A DNA stretch of 64,000 nt, from the NCBI RefSeq assembly GCF_003112575.1, contig NZ_BEWC01000012.1, positions 1 to 64,000 on the forward strand, in the 5' to 3' direction. The notes under the pieces are model-generated. The model was not told the origin of the DNA. It saw only the letters and a list, made by a program, of their open reading frames with translations, and did not search any database. A program made the position numbers and the translations under genes. This DNA comes from Streptomyces ardesiacus. Lineage in GTDB: Bacteria > Actinomycetota > Actinomycetes > Streptomycetales > Streptomycetaceae. Shown here piece by piece: positions 56,451 through 64,000 of this stretch. Position 1 is the first letter of the stretch; each line of letters starts with the position of its first letter.

Positions 56451-56722
56451 CGCTCGCACCGGCATCCGTTGGACTGCCCGCGGCGCCGGTGCCGGGCCAC
56501 GGTGTACGCCGTGACGTCCGGGCCGTACCGGCTGAGGGTGTCGGCGATGGCCTTCGCCGTGATGCGCTTGCTGTCCAGCGCCGCGCGGAGGGAGGTAGCA
56601 ACGTCTTCGTCCGCGGTGGCCAGGAAGGTGCCGACGCTGCACTGGGGGCCCCGGTGGGGGGCGGGGGCGTTGGCGAGCGCGTTCAGCTCGTCCGCGAGGC
56701 CAAGGGGTTGTTTCTCGATCAC
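56447..56722 (-). CDS. Small HTH-like protein
   Basis: 91 aa from the GTG at 56722 (CGGAGG 5 nt upstream). Residues 45-80 (LRAALDSKRITAKAIADTLS then RYGPDVTAYTVARHRRRG) form a helix-turn-helix of the small terminase/regulator kind, followed by SNGCRCER. It is translationally coupled to the metallophosphoesterase. DNA-binding role likely, target unknown. Confidence 0.65.
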   Translation of the reverse strand: MIEKQPLGLADELNALANAPAPHRGPQCSVGTFLATADEDVATSLRAALDSKRITAKAIADTLSRYGPDVTAYTVARHRRRGQSNGCRCER

Positions 56723-56802
56723 CGGCGTCCTCCGTCGTCGTGATGGTGGTACGTGGAGGGGGCGCGCCCACGGTCGGGCGCACCCCCTCACCCGCGTCTG
56801 GA

Positions 56803-58095
56803 TCAGACCGTGGTCGGCGTGGTCCAGGTGCCGATGACGAACGACTCCGGCCGCGGGACCTCGAGCGCCAGGCGCTCGTCCGCGCGGAAGGTGATCAGCC
56901 CCTTCTCGAAGTTGTCCGCGTTCTCGCTGGAGACGGTGACGGAGACGTTCTCCCGGTCGTGGAGCTGCGCGCCGAGACCGAACGCGCCGATGAGGAAGTC
57001 CCCATCCGACATCGCCGTGGTTTCGACGACGTTGAGCCTCCAGACTTTCTTCTCCGCGCCGATAGCGACGGCGATGGCGACGCGGAACGCGCCGTTGTCG
57101 TCCTCTTCGACCTCGACGTGCTCCCACATCGTCGGGGACAGGACGATGCCGGTCGGCTCGTACTCGGCGAGCAGCGCCTTGGTGATGGCGCGCCGGATCT
57201 GCACCGAGTACTTGTCGGTGTTGAGGCCCGTGTACTGCTGGACGCCGGGGGTGTTGTAGATGCCGGTGAGGGACTGGCCGTCGCCGACGCTGTGGAGCAG
57301 GTCCCAGTCCTCCTGGTACTTGACGCCCTCGACCATGCGGCCGTTGATGAACGTCTTCAGTCGAGGCTCGTCGCTGAGGATGTTCTTGTGGGCGTCGATC
57401 AGGTGCGCTACCTCTGCGACCGGGTACATCACCGGCGTCAGCGCGAGCTTCGACCGCGGTGCGCGGCCCCAGGTGTCGGACTCGGCGCCGGTCGCCGGGC
57501 TGGTCCCGTCGGCGGCGTAGCGCTCCTTCACCTGCCGGGCGTTGTTGGTCCAGCCGGTCTCCCGGGCGCCGTAGAGGACGGCCTGCTTGGTGGACGACTT
57601 CGGGAACAGGTCCCGGATGTGCCACTTGCGGTAGGCCCGCTCGGCGATGCCGAGGTTCTGAACGCTGCCGAGGGTCTGGTGCGTGACCGTGCCCGCGGAC
57701 AGGGAGAAGATGGACTTCCCCTCCATCGAGGCCCGGATGTACGGGCGGTCGTCGAAGCCGGCGGCGCCCGCGCGCTTGAAGGAGTCGGACTCGACGAACA
57801 GGTCGCCGAGGGACTTCTCCTCCATGGTCGGGGTCTTGCCGTAGTGGGAGGCCGCGGCCGACGGCTGCTCCGGGGCGTCCAGGTACTGCTTGACGTCGAC
57901 CAGGCCCTGCTCGGCGTCGATGAGCGCCTTGATCTCCTGCGCTTCGCTGGAGACCTTCCGGAACTTGGCGGCCTGGTCGGTGGAGACGACGAAGCCGCCG
58001 TCCTCCACCTTGAAGCCCTTGCTGATCTCCTCGGCCTCCGCGGCCTTCACCTGGAGCTGCTTCTGCAGTTCCTTGATGCGAGCGTTGTCGGGCAT
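56803..58095 (-). CDS. HK97-fold major capsid protein
   Basis: 430 aa; ATG at 58095 with AGGGAGAG upstream. The first ~95 residues are a charged coiled coil (IKELQKQLQVKAAEAEEISK), the scaffold (delta) domain removed in HK97-type capsids. The shell domain follows with SAGTVTHQTLGSVQNLGIAE, a P-domain helix, IDAHKNILSDEPRLKTFING and the C-terminal RADERLALEVPRPESFVIGT typical of the family. It is downstream of the protease gene, the normal order. Confidence 0.92.
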   Translation of the reverse strand: MPDNARIKELQKQLQVKAAEAEEISKGFKVEDGGFVVSTDQAAKFRKVSSEAQEIKALIDAEQGLVDVKQYLDAPEQPSAAASHYGKTPTMEEKSLGDLFVESDSFKRAGAAGFDDRPYIRASMEGKSIFSLSAGTVTHQTLGSVQNLGIAERAYRKWHIRDLFPKSSTKQAVLYGARETGWTNNARQVKERYAADGTSPATGAESDTWGRAPRSKLALTPVMYPVAEVAHLIDAHKNILSDEPRLKTFINGRMVEGVKYQEDWDLLHSVGDGQSLTGIYNTPGVQQYTGLNTDKYSVQIRRAITKALLAEYEPTGIVLSPTMWEHVEVEEDDNGAFRVAIAVAIGAEKKVWRLNVVETTAMSDGDFLIGAFGLGAQLHDRENVSVTVSSENADNFEKGLITFRADERLALEVPRPESFVIGTWTTPTTV

Positions 58096-58322
58096 TACTG
58101 CTCTCTCCCTGATGCTGGGGTGCGGTTGACGTGCGTCGCTCCGCCCGGCCAGCACCGGGACAGCCTCAACGCGAGGCCGTATGGAAAGGGGAGGGAGGGG
58201 TTAACGTCGCGCGCTGCCCGCTCAGGTAGTCAGGAGCGGGCAGCGAATAGGGGTTGACCTGCTGTTTTGTTTCCGGTCGGCTCGGGTGGCCGATCGGGTG
58301 GGCGGGGGCTGAGTCGCGCGAC

Positions 58323-60272
58323 TCAGCTCTGCATCATCGCGAGGGCGGCCTTCACCTCGTCCTCGTCCATCCGAACCGTTTCCGTGTCGTCGGTGTCCTC
58401 ATCGACGGCGTCCTCGGCCGGGGGCGGTGCCTCCTCGGTGGGCACCTCGTCCTCGTCGTCCTCGTCGTCGTAGAAGGTGCTGTCGTCCCACAGGTCCATG
58501 CCGGTGGGTCCGGCCCCGGGGGCGCCCGCGGACGGTGTGGGCTCCTTCGGGGTGGTGCCCGGCTCGTGGTCCATGTCGAGCCCCTTGGCGGAGAGCGCGG
58601 TGATCAGCTTGCGCACCGTGTCCCGTACGCCCTCGAGCTGTTCGGGGCCCGCTCCGGTCGAGCTGACGCGGGCGGTCGCGTCGGTGAGCGCTTCCACGGT
58701 GGGCTGCACCACGCGCGCGTCGACGTCCTCGGCGTCGGTGGCCGCACGCTGCGCGCTGGTTCCTTCCGGGAGTACGACGGTGGCGAGTTCGACGGGCTGG
58801 GGCGTGCCGAGGCTGATGTCGCCGGTGGGCACCACCGTGTACGGGATGGCGTAGTGCCCGCTGCGGCCGCCGGGCTCCTCGGTGTGCACGGAGACGATGA
58901 CGCGGTCCGGGTAGGTGCCCTCGATGCACGACCACGTCTCTCCGTCCTGTCCGAGGAGGTCACGGACGCTGTCGGAGAGGCGGGCGCGGAACTGCTCCTG
59001 AGACTCGGGCAGGTGGTTCGGGGACATCGCAAGGTCCTCCAGGTGGGCGATGTGCTTGCTCTTGGCCTCGGCGACCACGGAGCGGGCGGACTTGTGCTCG
59101 ATGCGGGGCAGGACGGCGCGGGCGGCCGCCACCGCGGCGCGGGCGGACTTCGCTTCGGGTGCGCCGAGTGCCGCGTAGGTGTTCATCACGTCGGCGGCGA
59201 ACTGCTGCGCCGCGGCGCTGGGCTTCTTGCCGGTGGGGGCTTGGGGGAGGCTGGCGCCGGCCAGGAGGGACCAGGGGGTGTCTCGGCACTCCGGCCGGAG
59301 CAGGGACATGTCGGGGAGAGCGGTGATCGGCCACCAGGCGGTGACCTCTGTGGCCTCGCCCTTCGGGTCGTCCGGGTTGGCCACGCGACGCTCGCTGTGG
59401 GGGCGGTTGAGCGGTATGTAGGACTCGCCGGGGACGACGGCGACGAACCCGCGGTAGATGCCGTTCGGGGCGGTCCAGGAGCCGACGACGCTCGTCACGC
59501 CGGGGAGATCCGCACCGGTCTCTTCCTGCCACTCCCGGAGCGCCGCGGCGAGCGCGTCCTCGTCCTTCTCCCGGTGCCCGCCGGGGAACTCCCAGGTGCC
59601 GGCGGCCGGGTCCTCGTCGTCGAGGGCCCGCTGGATGAGCAGGACGCGGCCGGTGTCGTCGGCCTTGACCGCGAGTCCGGCGACCTTGATGCGGTCGCCT
59701 TCCTTGCCGGTGTCGAGTTCGACGACGTGCGGGGTGGCCTTGTACTCCATGCCGGGGTTGGCGGCGGCCTTGACCTCGAGGGCCCTCGTCATGGGGTGGG
59801 CGCCGTGCAGGACGGGGCTGACCTCGAAGAGGTCGAGTCGGTGGATGACGCGGACGCCGTCAGCGCGGCGGGTGGCTCCGTCGGCGGGCACGCGGTAGCC
59901 GATGGAGAACGCGGCTTCGCCGTGCTCGTACCACTGCTTGACCTGCTCGTAGGTGTCGCGTCCCTTGCTGGTGCGCCGGTTGTACTCGACGGTGGCGACC
60001 AGGGCGCCGGCTTCGGGCGGCCAGTCGGGGACGTCGGCGAACCTGGGGTCGCCGGGCATCCATTCCTCGACGTCCAGGACGACGCCGACGGCGTCCTTCC
60101 ATTCGTGGTGCCACACGGCCTTGACGCGGCGGGTGGCCAGGGTGCGGGTGAAGGCGCCGGGGACGATGAGGTCGTTGACCTCGTCGACCACGCCGGTGAC
60201 GGCGTAGATTGCCCGGCTGGTGCCTCGCAGGGTGTTCGGGTGTGACGATCTGGTGGGTGGAGCGCTCGGCAC
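58323..60272 (-). CDS. Prohead protease fused to a Nudix hydrolase and scaffold-like tail
   Basis: 649 aa from the GTG at 60272, with CGGAGG 10 nt upstream. Residues about 20-165 form an HK97-type prohead protease: VVDEVNDLIVPGAFTRTL, His in VWHHEW (55-56), Ser123 in FSIGYR, then FEVSPVLHGAH. Residues about 195-330 are a Nudix domain whose box spans 232-254 (GHREKDEDALAAALREWQEE then TGA), fitting Gx5Ex7REUxEExGU. The rest is helical and ends in a very acidic scaffold-like tail. The protease matures the capsid; the Nudix activity on nucleotides is predicted. Confidence 0.85.
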   Translation of the reverse strand: MPSAPPTRSSHPNTLRGTSRAIYAVTGVVDEVNDLIVPGAFTRTLATRRVKAVWHHEWKDAVGVVLDVEEWMPGDPRFADVPDWPPEAGALVATVEYNRRTSKGRDTYEQVKQWYEHGEAAFSIGYRVPADGATRRADGVRVIHRLDLFEVSPVLHGAHPMTRALEVKAAANPGMEYKATPHVVELDTGKEGDRIKVAGLAVKADDTGRVLLIQRALDDEDPAAGTWEFPGGHREKDEDALAAALREWQEETGADLPGVTSVVGSWTAPNGIYRGFVAVVPGESYIPLNRPHSERRVANPDDPKGEATEVTAWWPITALPDMSLLRPECRDTPWSLLAGASLPQAPTGKKPSAAAQQFAADVMNTYAALGAPEAKSARAAVAAARAVLPRIEHKSARSVVAEAKSKHIAHLEDLAMSPNHLPESQEQFRARLSDSVRDLLGQDGETWSCIEGTYPDRVIVSVHTEEPGGRSGHYAIPYTVVPTGDISLGTPQPVELATVVLPEGTSAQRAATDAEDVDARVVQPTVEALTDATARVSSTGAGPEQLEGVRDTVRKLITALSAKGLDMDHEPGTTPKEPTPSAGAPGAGPTGMDLWDDSTFYDDEDDEDEVPTEEAPPPAEDAVDEDTDDTETVRMDEDEVKAALAMMQS

Positions 60273-60331
60273 GGCGGGAAACCTCCGGCGGTGGACAGTG
60301 GGCCGCCGGGCACCGTGCCGTTCGCGTCTGG

Positions 60332-60532
60332 CTAACGTCCTGCGCTGGCGCCTGCCTGCTCCTCGGCCGCCGAACGCGCCATGCTCCAACCGCGGGTCCA
60401 GTACTGGTAGCCGAACTGCTGGTCGGCGTTGCCGTACCGGTTGTACGGGCTGGAGTCGTGCGGGTCTCCGGCCTCGTAGGCGGCCTTGCCCTCCTGCTGC
60501 AACGCCAGAGCGGTCTGGCGGTTCAACTCCAC
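60332..60532 (-). CDS. Small protein with Rmf-like spacing
   Basis: 66 aa from the GTG at 60532 (GAGGGAG upstream); an ATG at 60574 would lie inside the upstream gene. QQEGKAAYEAGDPHDSSPYN then YQYWTRGWSMARSA follows the layout G-x2-A-x3-G, then NPY-like, then W-x2-GW seen in small Rmf/CrpP-like phage proteins. Basis is pattern only. It lies between the protease gene and an acidic protein. Confidence 0.55.
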   Translation of the reverse strand: MELNRQTALALQQEGKAAYEAGDPHDSSPYNRYGNADQQFGYQYWTRGWSMARSAAEEQAGASAGR

Positions 60533-60545
60533 GTCGTCAGCTCCC

Positions 60546-61175
60546 TCACTGGAACATCGAATCCTGTACGCCACGGTTGCCCGGTGCCGGCGGTGCGGCG
60601 GCCTCGGGCGGTGCGGCGACTTCGTCGGCCTGGCTGTGCGTGCGGGTCATGCCCGCGCCGTCCACGTCGACCGCCCACGCGTCCGGGTCGGTGTAGCGCC
60701 ACACCTGTCCCGTCCCGTCGCGGACCCATCCGGTCAGTGTGCCGTCCGGAGCCCGATCCAACCATGCCTGTTCGCCGTTGCTGCCGGTGTACGCGGAAAA
60801 CGAGTCAGCCGGGTCGGTCTCGTCGCCCTCGTCGTACATGTCGCCCGCCCACGGGCGTGCGTCGTCGGCGGGCGGCTCCGGCATGTCGGCCGGTGGCTGG
60901 CCGTCCGGCGGCGGCTGTGCCGCGGCGGGGTCGTCCGGGGGCGGCTCGGCGGCCGCCGGGTCCGCGGCCGCAGGGTCCTCCGCTGGGGCGGCCGGGTCGG
61001 GTAGCGCCGCGGGGACCTCGGGCGTCTCGGGCAGCTCCTCGAAGGCCGCCGAGGGGTCTCCCTCCTCGAGCGTCTCCTCCTCGGTGCCTTCCGGCTGCTC
61101 GTCGTCGTCTTCCTTGTCCCCGAACGGCTTACCGCCCTTGGGGAGGGCCTTGATGGCGAATCCGTATCTGGTCAC
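60546..61175 (-). CDS. Acidic Pro/Ala-rich head-region protein
   Basis: 209 aa from the GTG at 61175; no clear RBS, so the start is uncertain. Residues 20-125 are almost all Glu, Asp, Pro and Ala (PDPAAPAEDPAAADPAAAEP). Residues 130-180 contain a compact segment with several Trp (AWLDRAPDGTLTGWVRDGTG, then VWRYTDPDAWAVDVDG). It could be a scaffold or minor head protein. Not recognised. Confidence 0.55.
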   Translation of the reverse strand: MTRYGFAIKALPKGGKPFGDKEDDDEQPEGTEEETLEEGDPSAAFEELPETPEVPAALPDPAAPAEDPAAADPAAAEPPPDDPAAAQPPPDGQPPADMPEPPADDARPWAGDMYDEGDETDPADSFSAYTGSNGEQAWLDRAPDGTLTGWVRDGTGQVWRYTDPDAWAVDVDGAGMTRTHSQADEVAAPPEAAAPPAPGNRGVQDSMFQ

Positions 61176-61213
61176 GGGCGGAGGATGACGGGCGTAGGAC
61201 TTTACGTCTCGTG

Positions 61214-61237
61214 CTACCACGACGAGTGTCGTGGTAG
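61214..61237. promoter_or_regulatory. Perfect 10-bp inverted repeat before the membrane moron
   Basis: CTACCACGAC (61214-61223), 4-nt loop GAGT, GTCGTGGTAG (61228-61237). It lies 43 nt upstream of the plus-strand GTG at 61280 and 39 nt upstream of the minus-strand start at 61175, so it could be an operator or a terminator. Confidence 0.6.
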
Positions 61238-61279
61238 ACCTTCTCCTCGTTAGCCAGGGTGAGTGAACGGGGAGGCCAA

Positions 61280-61984
61280 GTGGCAGAGCGAAAGAAGCGG
61301 TTACGGGTTCGACAGGTTCCACCTCGTCCGCCAATGCCTCCGGTGACTCGGTACTCGCGAAGCGTGGGCAAGACGGGTCGGCTGGTGCGCTGGTATCAGC
61401 GGGCCGATCTGGCTAAGCACACCGCTGTCCTTGCTGCCCTTGTAGCGGCTATCAGCCTTGCCATTACAGCATGGGGAACCTACAAGTCGGCGCAGGTCGC
61501 CGATGATCAACTGAAGCAGTCACGGGAAGAGGACGAGAACAGCCAGCAGGCGCAGGCATCGCGGTTCACTGCGTGGGTTGAGCGCGACAAGATCGTTATC
61601 GCAAATCGCAATCTCGACCCCGTGAGCGGATACATCTTCGTGTCGTACGGGAAGAAGGCGTCTGGCCGCCCAGCCGTTGTCACTTACGTCGACTTGGGCG
61701 TTGTGCCTCCCTGCACAGCCGTGCGCCTGCCCAGGGAGGTCGTCTACGCCCGCGCGGACGCGTCTAGCAAGTACACCGGCATTGCCCGACGCATCGCGGG
61801 CTTGCACTTCACGACCAGTGACGGACAGTCCTGGGACCGGTGGAACAGGAAGGGCGGGGAGCTGACAAGCACGGCTGATGTCCCACCTCCTCAACACTTC
61901 GGGGCCGTCCCTGACGACAAGGGACTCATGGACCACAAGGAGGCGAAGATCAGCGCCCTCACCCAGTGCGGCGGCGCGAAATAG
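61280..61984 (+). CDS. Membrane-anchored protein on the opposite strand (moron)
   Basis: 234 aa from the GTG at 61280, with GGGGAGG 5 nt upstream; a GTG at 61259 is an alternative without an RBS. One transmembrane helix, AVLAALVAAISLAITAWGTY (about 49-68), follows a basic cytoplasmic N-terminus. The C-terminal domain (TAWVERDKIVIANRNLDPVS, then YIFVSYGKKASGRPAVVTYV) is beta-rich. Composition is less GC-rich than the flanking genes. The orientation against the late operon marks it as separately expressed, a candidate exclusion or conversion gene. Confidence 0.75.
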   Translation: MAERKKRLRVRQVPPRPPMPPVTRYSRSVGKTGRLVRWYQRADLAKHTAVLAALVAAISLAITAWGTYKSAQVADDQLKQSREEDENSQQAQASRFTAWVERDKIVIANRNLDPVSGYIFVSYGKKASGRPAVVTYVDLGVVPPCTAVRLPREVVYARADASSKYTGIARRIAGLHFTTSDGQSWDRWNRKGGELTSTADVPPPQHFGAVPDDKGLMDHKEAKISALTQCGGAK

Positions 61985-61988
61985 CGGC

Positions 61989-62004
61989 TTGCACAATTGT
62001 GCAA
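61989..62004. promoter_or_regulatory. Candidate parS/operator palindrome
   Basis: TTGCACAATTGTGCAA, a perfect 16-bp palindrome in the 29-bp gap between convergent genes, identical to the copy at 55152. Confidence 0.65.
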
Positions 62005-62013
62005 GTGCCTGGA

Positions 62014-62283
62014 TCACCCCGGAACACGGGCTTGCCGAGGTGCGCCGGGCCCCTCCTCGAGGATGCTGGTGTACTCGCGCAGCACGGCGAGCACGGTCGC
62101 CTCATCGTCCCCGGCAACGGTACGCACGGGACCGGTCGGGGACAGGGACACGGGGCCGCCTTGGTGCAGGCCCACCAGGGCGGTGGCGCGGTGCGACCCG
62201 ATCACCGGGCGGTCGACCCGCCCGGTGATCTGCACGCTGTAGGTCGCCCCGTCATCGAACGCGCCGGTGACGGTGAACGGCAT
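62014..62283 (-). CDS. Hypothetical small protein
   Basis: 89 aa from the ATG at 62283 (GAGGAGGG upstream; ATG 62286 would be too close). Beta-rich start (FTVTGAFDDGATYSVQITGR), then a short helix VLAVLREYTSILEEG. The style matches small actinophage head-region proteins, but no family is recognised. Confidence 0.6.
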   Translation of the reverse strand: MPFTVTGAFDDGATYSVQITGRVDRPVIGSHRATALVGLHQGGPVSLSPTGPVRTVAGDDEATVLAVLREYTSILEEGPGAPRQARVPG

Positions 62284-62293
62284 CATGCCCTCC

Positions 62294-64000
62294 TCATCGT
62301 GTGGCGAGCAGGCCCAGGAGGAACGCCCGAAGGTCGTCGTCCAGGTACCAGTCGCCGTTGAACATCGACTGAACGGATCGGGCGAGGGTGTCACCGGTGT
62401 CCGGTTGCGTCTGCTGGCGGCGCAGGAGACGGCTAAGGGCGCTGGGGCGCATGCGGCGTGCGCCCGGCCGGCCGGTGTGGGTCTGGGTGAACCAGAACAC
62501 CCGCTGCGCGGCGTCCAGGTCGCCCAGGTGCTGGGCGAGGTGCTGCGCCAGTGCGTGCCCGGCGGTACCCAGGCCGTCGTCGGCGAGGTCGGCAACGGTG
62601 AGGCGCTGCCCGTCGGGCTCGTAGCGGCCCTCATCGCCGTCCATGGCGGTCACCCGGCGGGCCGCCGGGGTGTTGAGCCAGGACCGAGGCATGAGGCGCT
62701 GCACGCCTCGTACGGACCGTTCGGCGTCCGGGGTGGAGTCCGGGCCGAAGATGATGCCGGCGTTGCCCTCGGGGCCCATGTCGCGGATCTCTGCGAGGGC
62801 CGCGGCGACCGCGTCCGGGACCGCCGCGGCGTACTGCGACCGCAGGTCTGCCCACTCCCGGCGTGCGGCAGAGGCTTCCGCCCGCGCCGCGGTGATCTCC
62901 AGCTCCAGTTCCTCGTCATCCGGGATGGTGCCGCCGGAGCGTGCGGCCTGGAGGTTGACCAGGCGCTGTTCGGTGAGCACCACGTAGTCGTCTGCGCGCT
63001 GAAGCGTGCCGTGGGGGTCGCCGTCGAAGGCGTCGCCGAGGGCGTCGGACAGACGGCGAGTCACGTCCTGGTCGACGTCGCTGCCGGCCGCGCGGAGCGC
63101 TGCCATGTGGCGGAGCGCCGTCAGGCCGGGGCCACCGTCGGCGGCCGTGTCCGGCGACCACTGGATGCGGTCGCGGCGGCCCGGGAGCCGCCCGGCGGCG
63201 AGTTGGCCCCACGTGGTGGGGTTCCACCAGGAGACGCGGCGCTGCGACTGGCCGAAGCGTCCCGGCTCGGGCAGCAGACCGGCCCAGTGGGAGACGCGGG
63301 CGGACAGGGACTCGCCGTCGGCCGCGGGCAGGTCGAGCGCACGGTGCAGGCGGGTCAGGCGCCGGGACTCCGGCCAGTCCCGCACGCGCCGGACCAGACG
63401 GCCGAGGAAGGCCCGCAGGCGGCGCATCCGCTCCCGGGCGCCCCTCCACTTCTCGGCGATCTTCCGGGCTCCGGCCCGCACCAGTGCGGCGAGCCGCTTG
63501 GCGAGGCGGACTAGGGCGGCCACGATCCGGGCGAACAGGCCGGGCTGACGGCCGGCCTCCGGCGACACGGCGTTGACGCGCCGGGCGATGCGGCGAGCGG
63601 TGTCCTGCCGGGAGCCGTCCATCTGGCCCGCGAGGGTGCGGGCGATGCGGTCGGCGTCGCCCGGGTCCACGCCTGCGGCCTGGAGCTGCTGCAGGAGCGC
63701 GTTCACGGCGTCGTCGGTGTGCCCGGCGACGGTGCGGGCGATGTCCGCGTCGCCGTCAGCGTCGGGCTGGTCGGGGCGGCCTCCGATCTGGTCGGGGATG
63801 AGGCTGAGGAGGTCCCGGGCTCGCGCGGCGAGGTCCTCGTCGCTCTCGTCGGGCAGCGGTTCGAGGTCGTTGATCGTGCGCAGGGCGGCGCGCACCGTCG
63901 CGGTGTGGGAGTCCTGCCGTGCCCGCTTGAGGGCCTGCAGGGCGGCGGCCCGGTCCCGGCCGGTGATGCCCGCGGCGTCGAGGGCGTCGGCGGCCTCCTG
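62294..64000 (-). CDS. Large head-region protein, truncated by the window edge
   Basis: 568 aa visible; the frame stays open to base 64000, so the N-terminus is outside (the GTG at 63895 is probably internal). Helical, Arg/Ala/Asp-rich; a basic amphipathic region (RARKIAEKWRGARERMRRLR-like) is followed by a domain with a conserved-looking WWNPTTWGQLAAGRLPG, and VPDAVAAALAEIRDMGPEGN. Position upstream of the protease gene suggests a portal-adjacent or minor head protein, possibly with enzymatic N-terminal domains outside the window. Confidence 0.6.
   Translation of the reverse strand, partial: QEAADALDAAGITGRDRAAALQALKRARQDSHTATVRAALRTINDLEPLPDESDEDLAARARDLLSLIPDQIGGRPDQPDADGDADIARTVAGHTDDAVNALLQQLQAAGVDPGDADRIARTLAGQMDGSRQDTARRIARRVNAVSPEAGRQPGLFARIVAALVRLAKRLAALVRAGARKIAEKWRGARERMRRLRAFLGRLVRRVRDWPESRRLTRLHRALDLPAADGESLSARVSHWAGLLPEPGRFGQSQRRVSWWNPTTWGQLAAGRLPGRRDRIQWSPDTAADGGPGLTALRHMAALRAAGSDVDQDVTRRLSDALGDAFDGDPHGTLQRADDYVVLTEQRLVNLQAARSGGTIPDDEELELEITAARAEASAARREWADLRSQYAAAVPDAVAAALAEIRDMGPEGNAGIIFGPDSTPDAERSVRGVQRLMPRSWLNTPAARRVTAMDGDEGRYEPDGQRLTVADLADDGLGTAGHALAQHLAQHLGDLDAAQRVFWFTQTHTGRPGARRMRPSALSRLLRRQQTQPDTGDTLARSVQSMFNGDWYLDDDLRAFLLGLLATR

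Noticed and set aside
1..64000. Insertion sequence or transposase
   Set aside because: No transposase-like protein or terminal repeats with target duplication were seen.

Overview
The window is very GC-rich, uses many GTG starts and carries gene families typical of Streptomyces mobile DNA. It reads as part of a temperate siphovirus that is probably maintained as a plasmid (a phage-plasmid). One half holds HK97-type head and tail genes. The other half holds a ParA-type partition pair, a PemK/MazF-like toxin-antitoxin pair, a replication initiator with six internal iterons, an SSB and a helicase loader. No integrase is visible. Host genus is inferred from composition and families; relatives such as the pZL12 group of Streptomyces phage-plasmids are a guess. 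Both window ends cut through genes.

Layout. (1) 1-14.3 kb: mostly unknown early/accessory genes, many insulated by their own promoter, 5' leader hairpin and terminator. Two are recognisable: a PP-loop PAPS-reductase/DndC-like protein (8643-9743) and a DpdA-like tRNA-guanine-transglycosylase homologue (11197-12084), together a candidate DNA base-modification module. (2) 14.3-16.3 kb: parA and a probable parB partner. (3) 16.3-21.4 kb: a translationally coupled cargo operon (XRE regulator, IrrE-like metalloprotease, multi-pass membrane protein, FAD monooxygenase), a degenerate ATP-binding regulator and the TA pair. (4) 21.7-24.1 kb: replication initiator with iterons, then two small genes around a long inverted repeat. 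(5) 24.3-26.9 kb: an ECF sigma factor operon with a proline-rich membrane protein. (6) 27.0-30.5 kb, minus strand: SSB, amidase endolysin, a small membrane protein, an HTH protein resembling small terminase and a ParB-fold protein. (7) 30.6-37.5 kb, plus strand: a structured intergenic element, then winged-helix replication proteins, helicase loader, DUF2637 membrane protein and a Sak4-like ATPase. (8) 37.5-64 kb, minus strand: the late operon read from right to left, running from unknown head-proximal genes through prohead protease-Nudix fusion, capsid, connectors, major tail protein, frameshifted tail chaperones, tape measure, tail tip proteins and fibre to the holin region. Two plus-strand genes, a lipoprotein and a membrane protein, are embedded in it as likely morons. 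The large terminase and portal are not seen and probably lie beyond 64 kb.

The most striking non-coding signal is a family of at least 14 leaders just upstream of starts in the 0-38 kb region. Each has a 3-8 bp stem of changing sequence closing an almost invariant AGAGCA loop, followed by a conserved CCCGAACGAAGGA block that contains the ribosome-binding site. Several sit directly downstream of a shared promoter-like motif, GTCTCATTGCTGTACTAT. A 16-bp palindrome, TTGCACAATTGTGCAA, occurs near parA and twice in the late region and is a candidate centromere.
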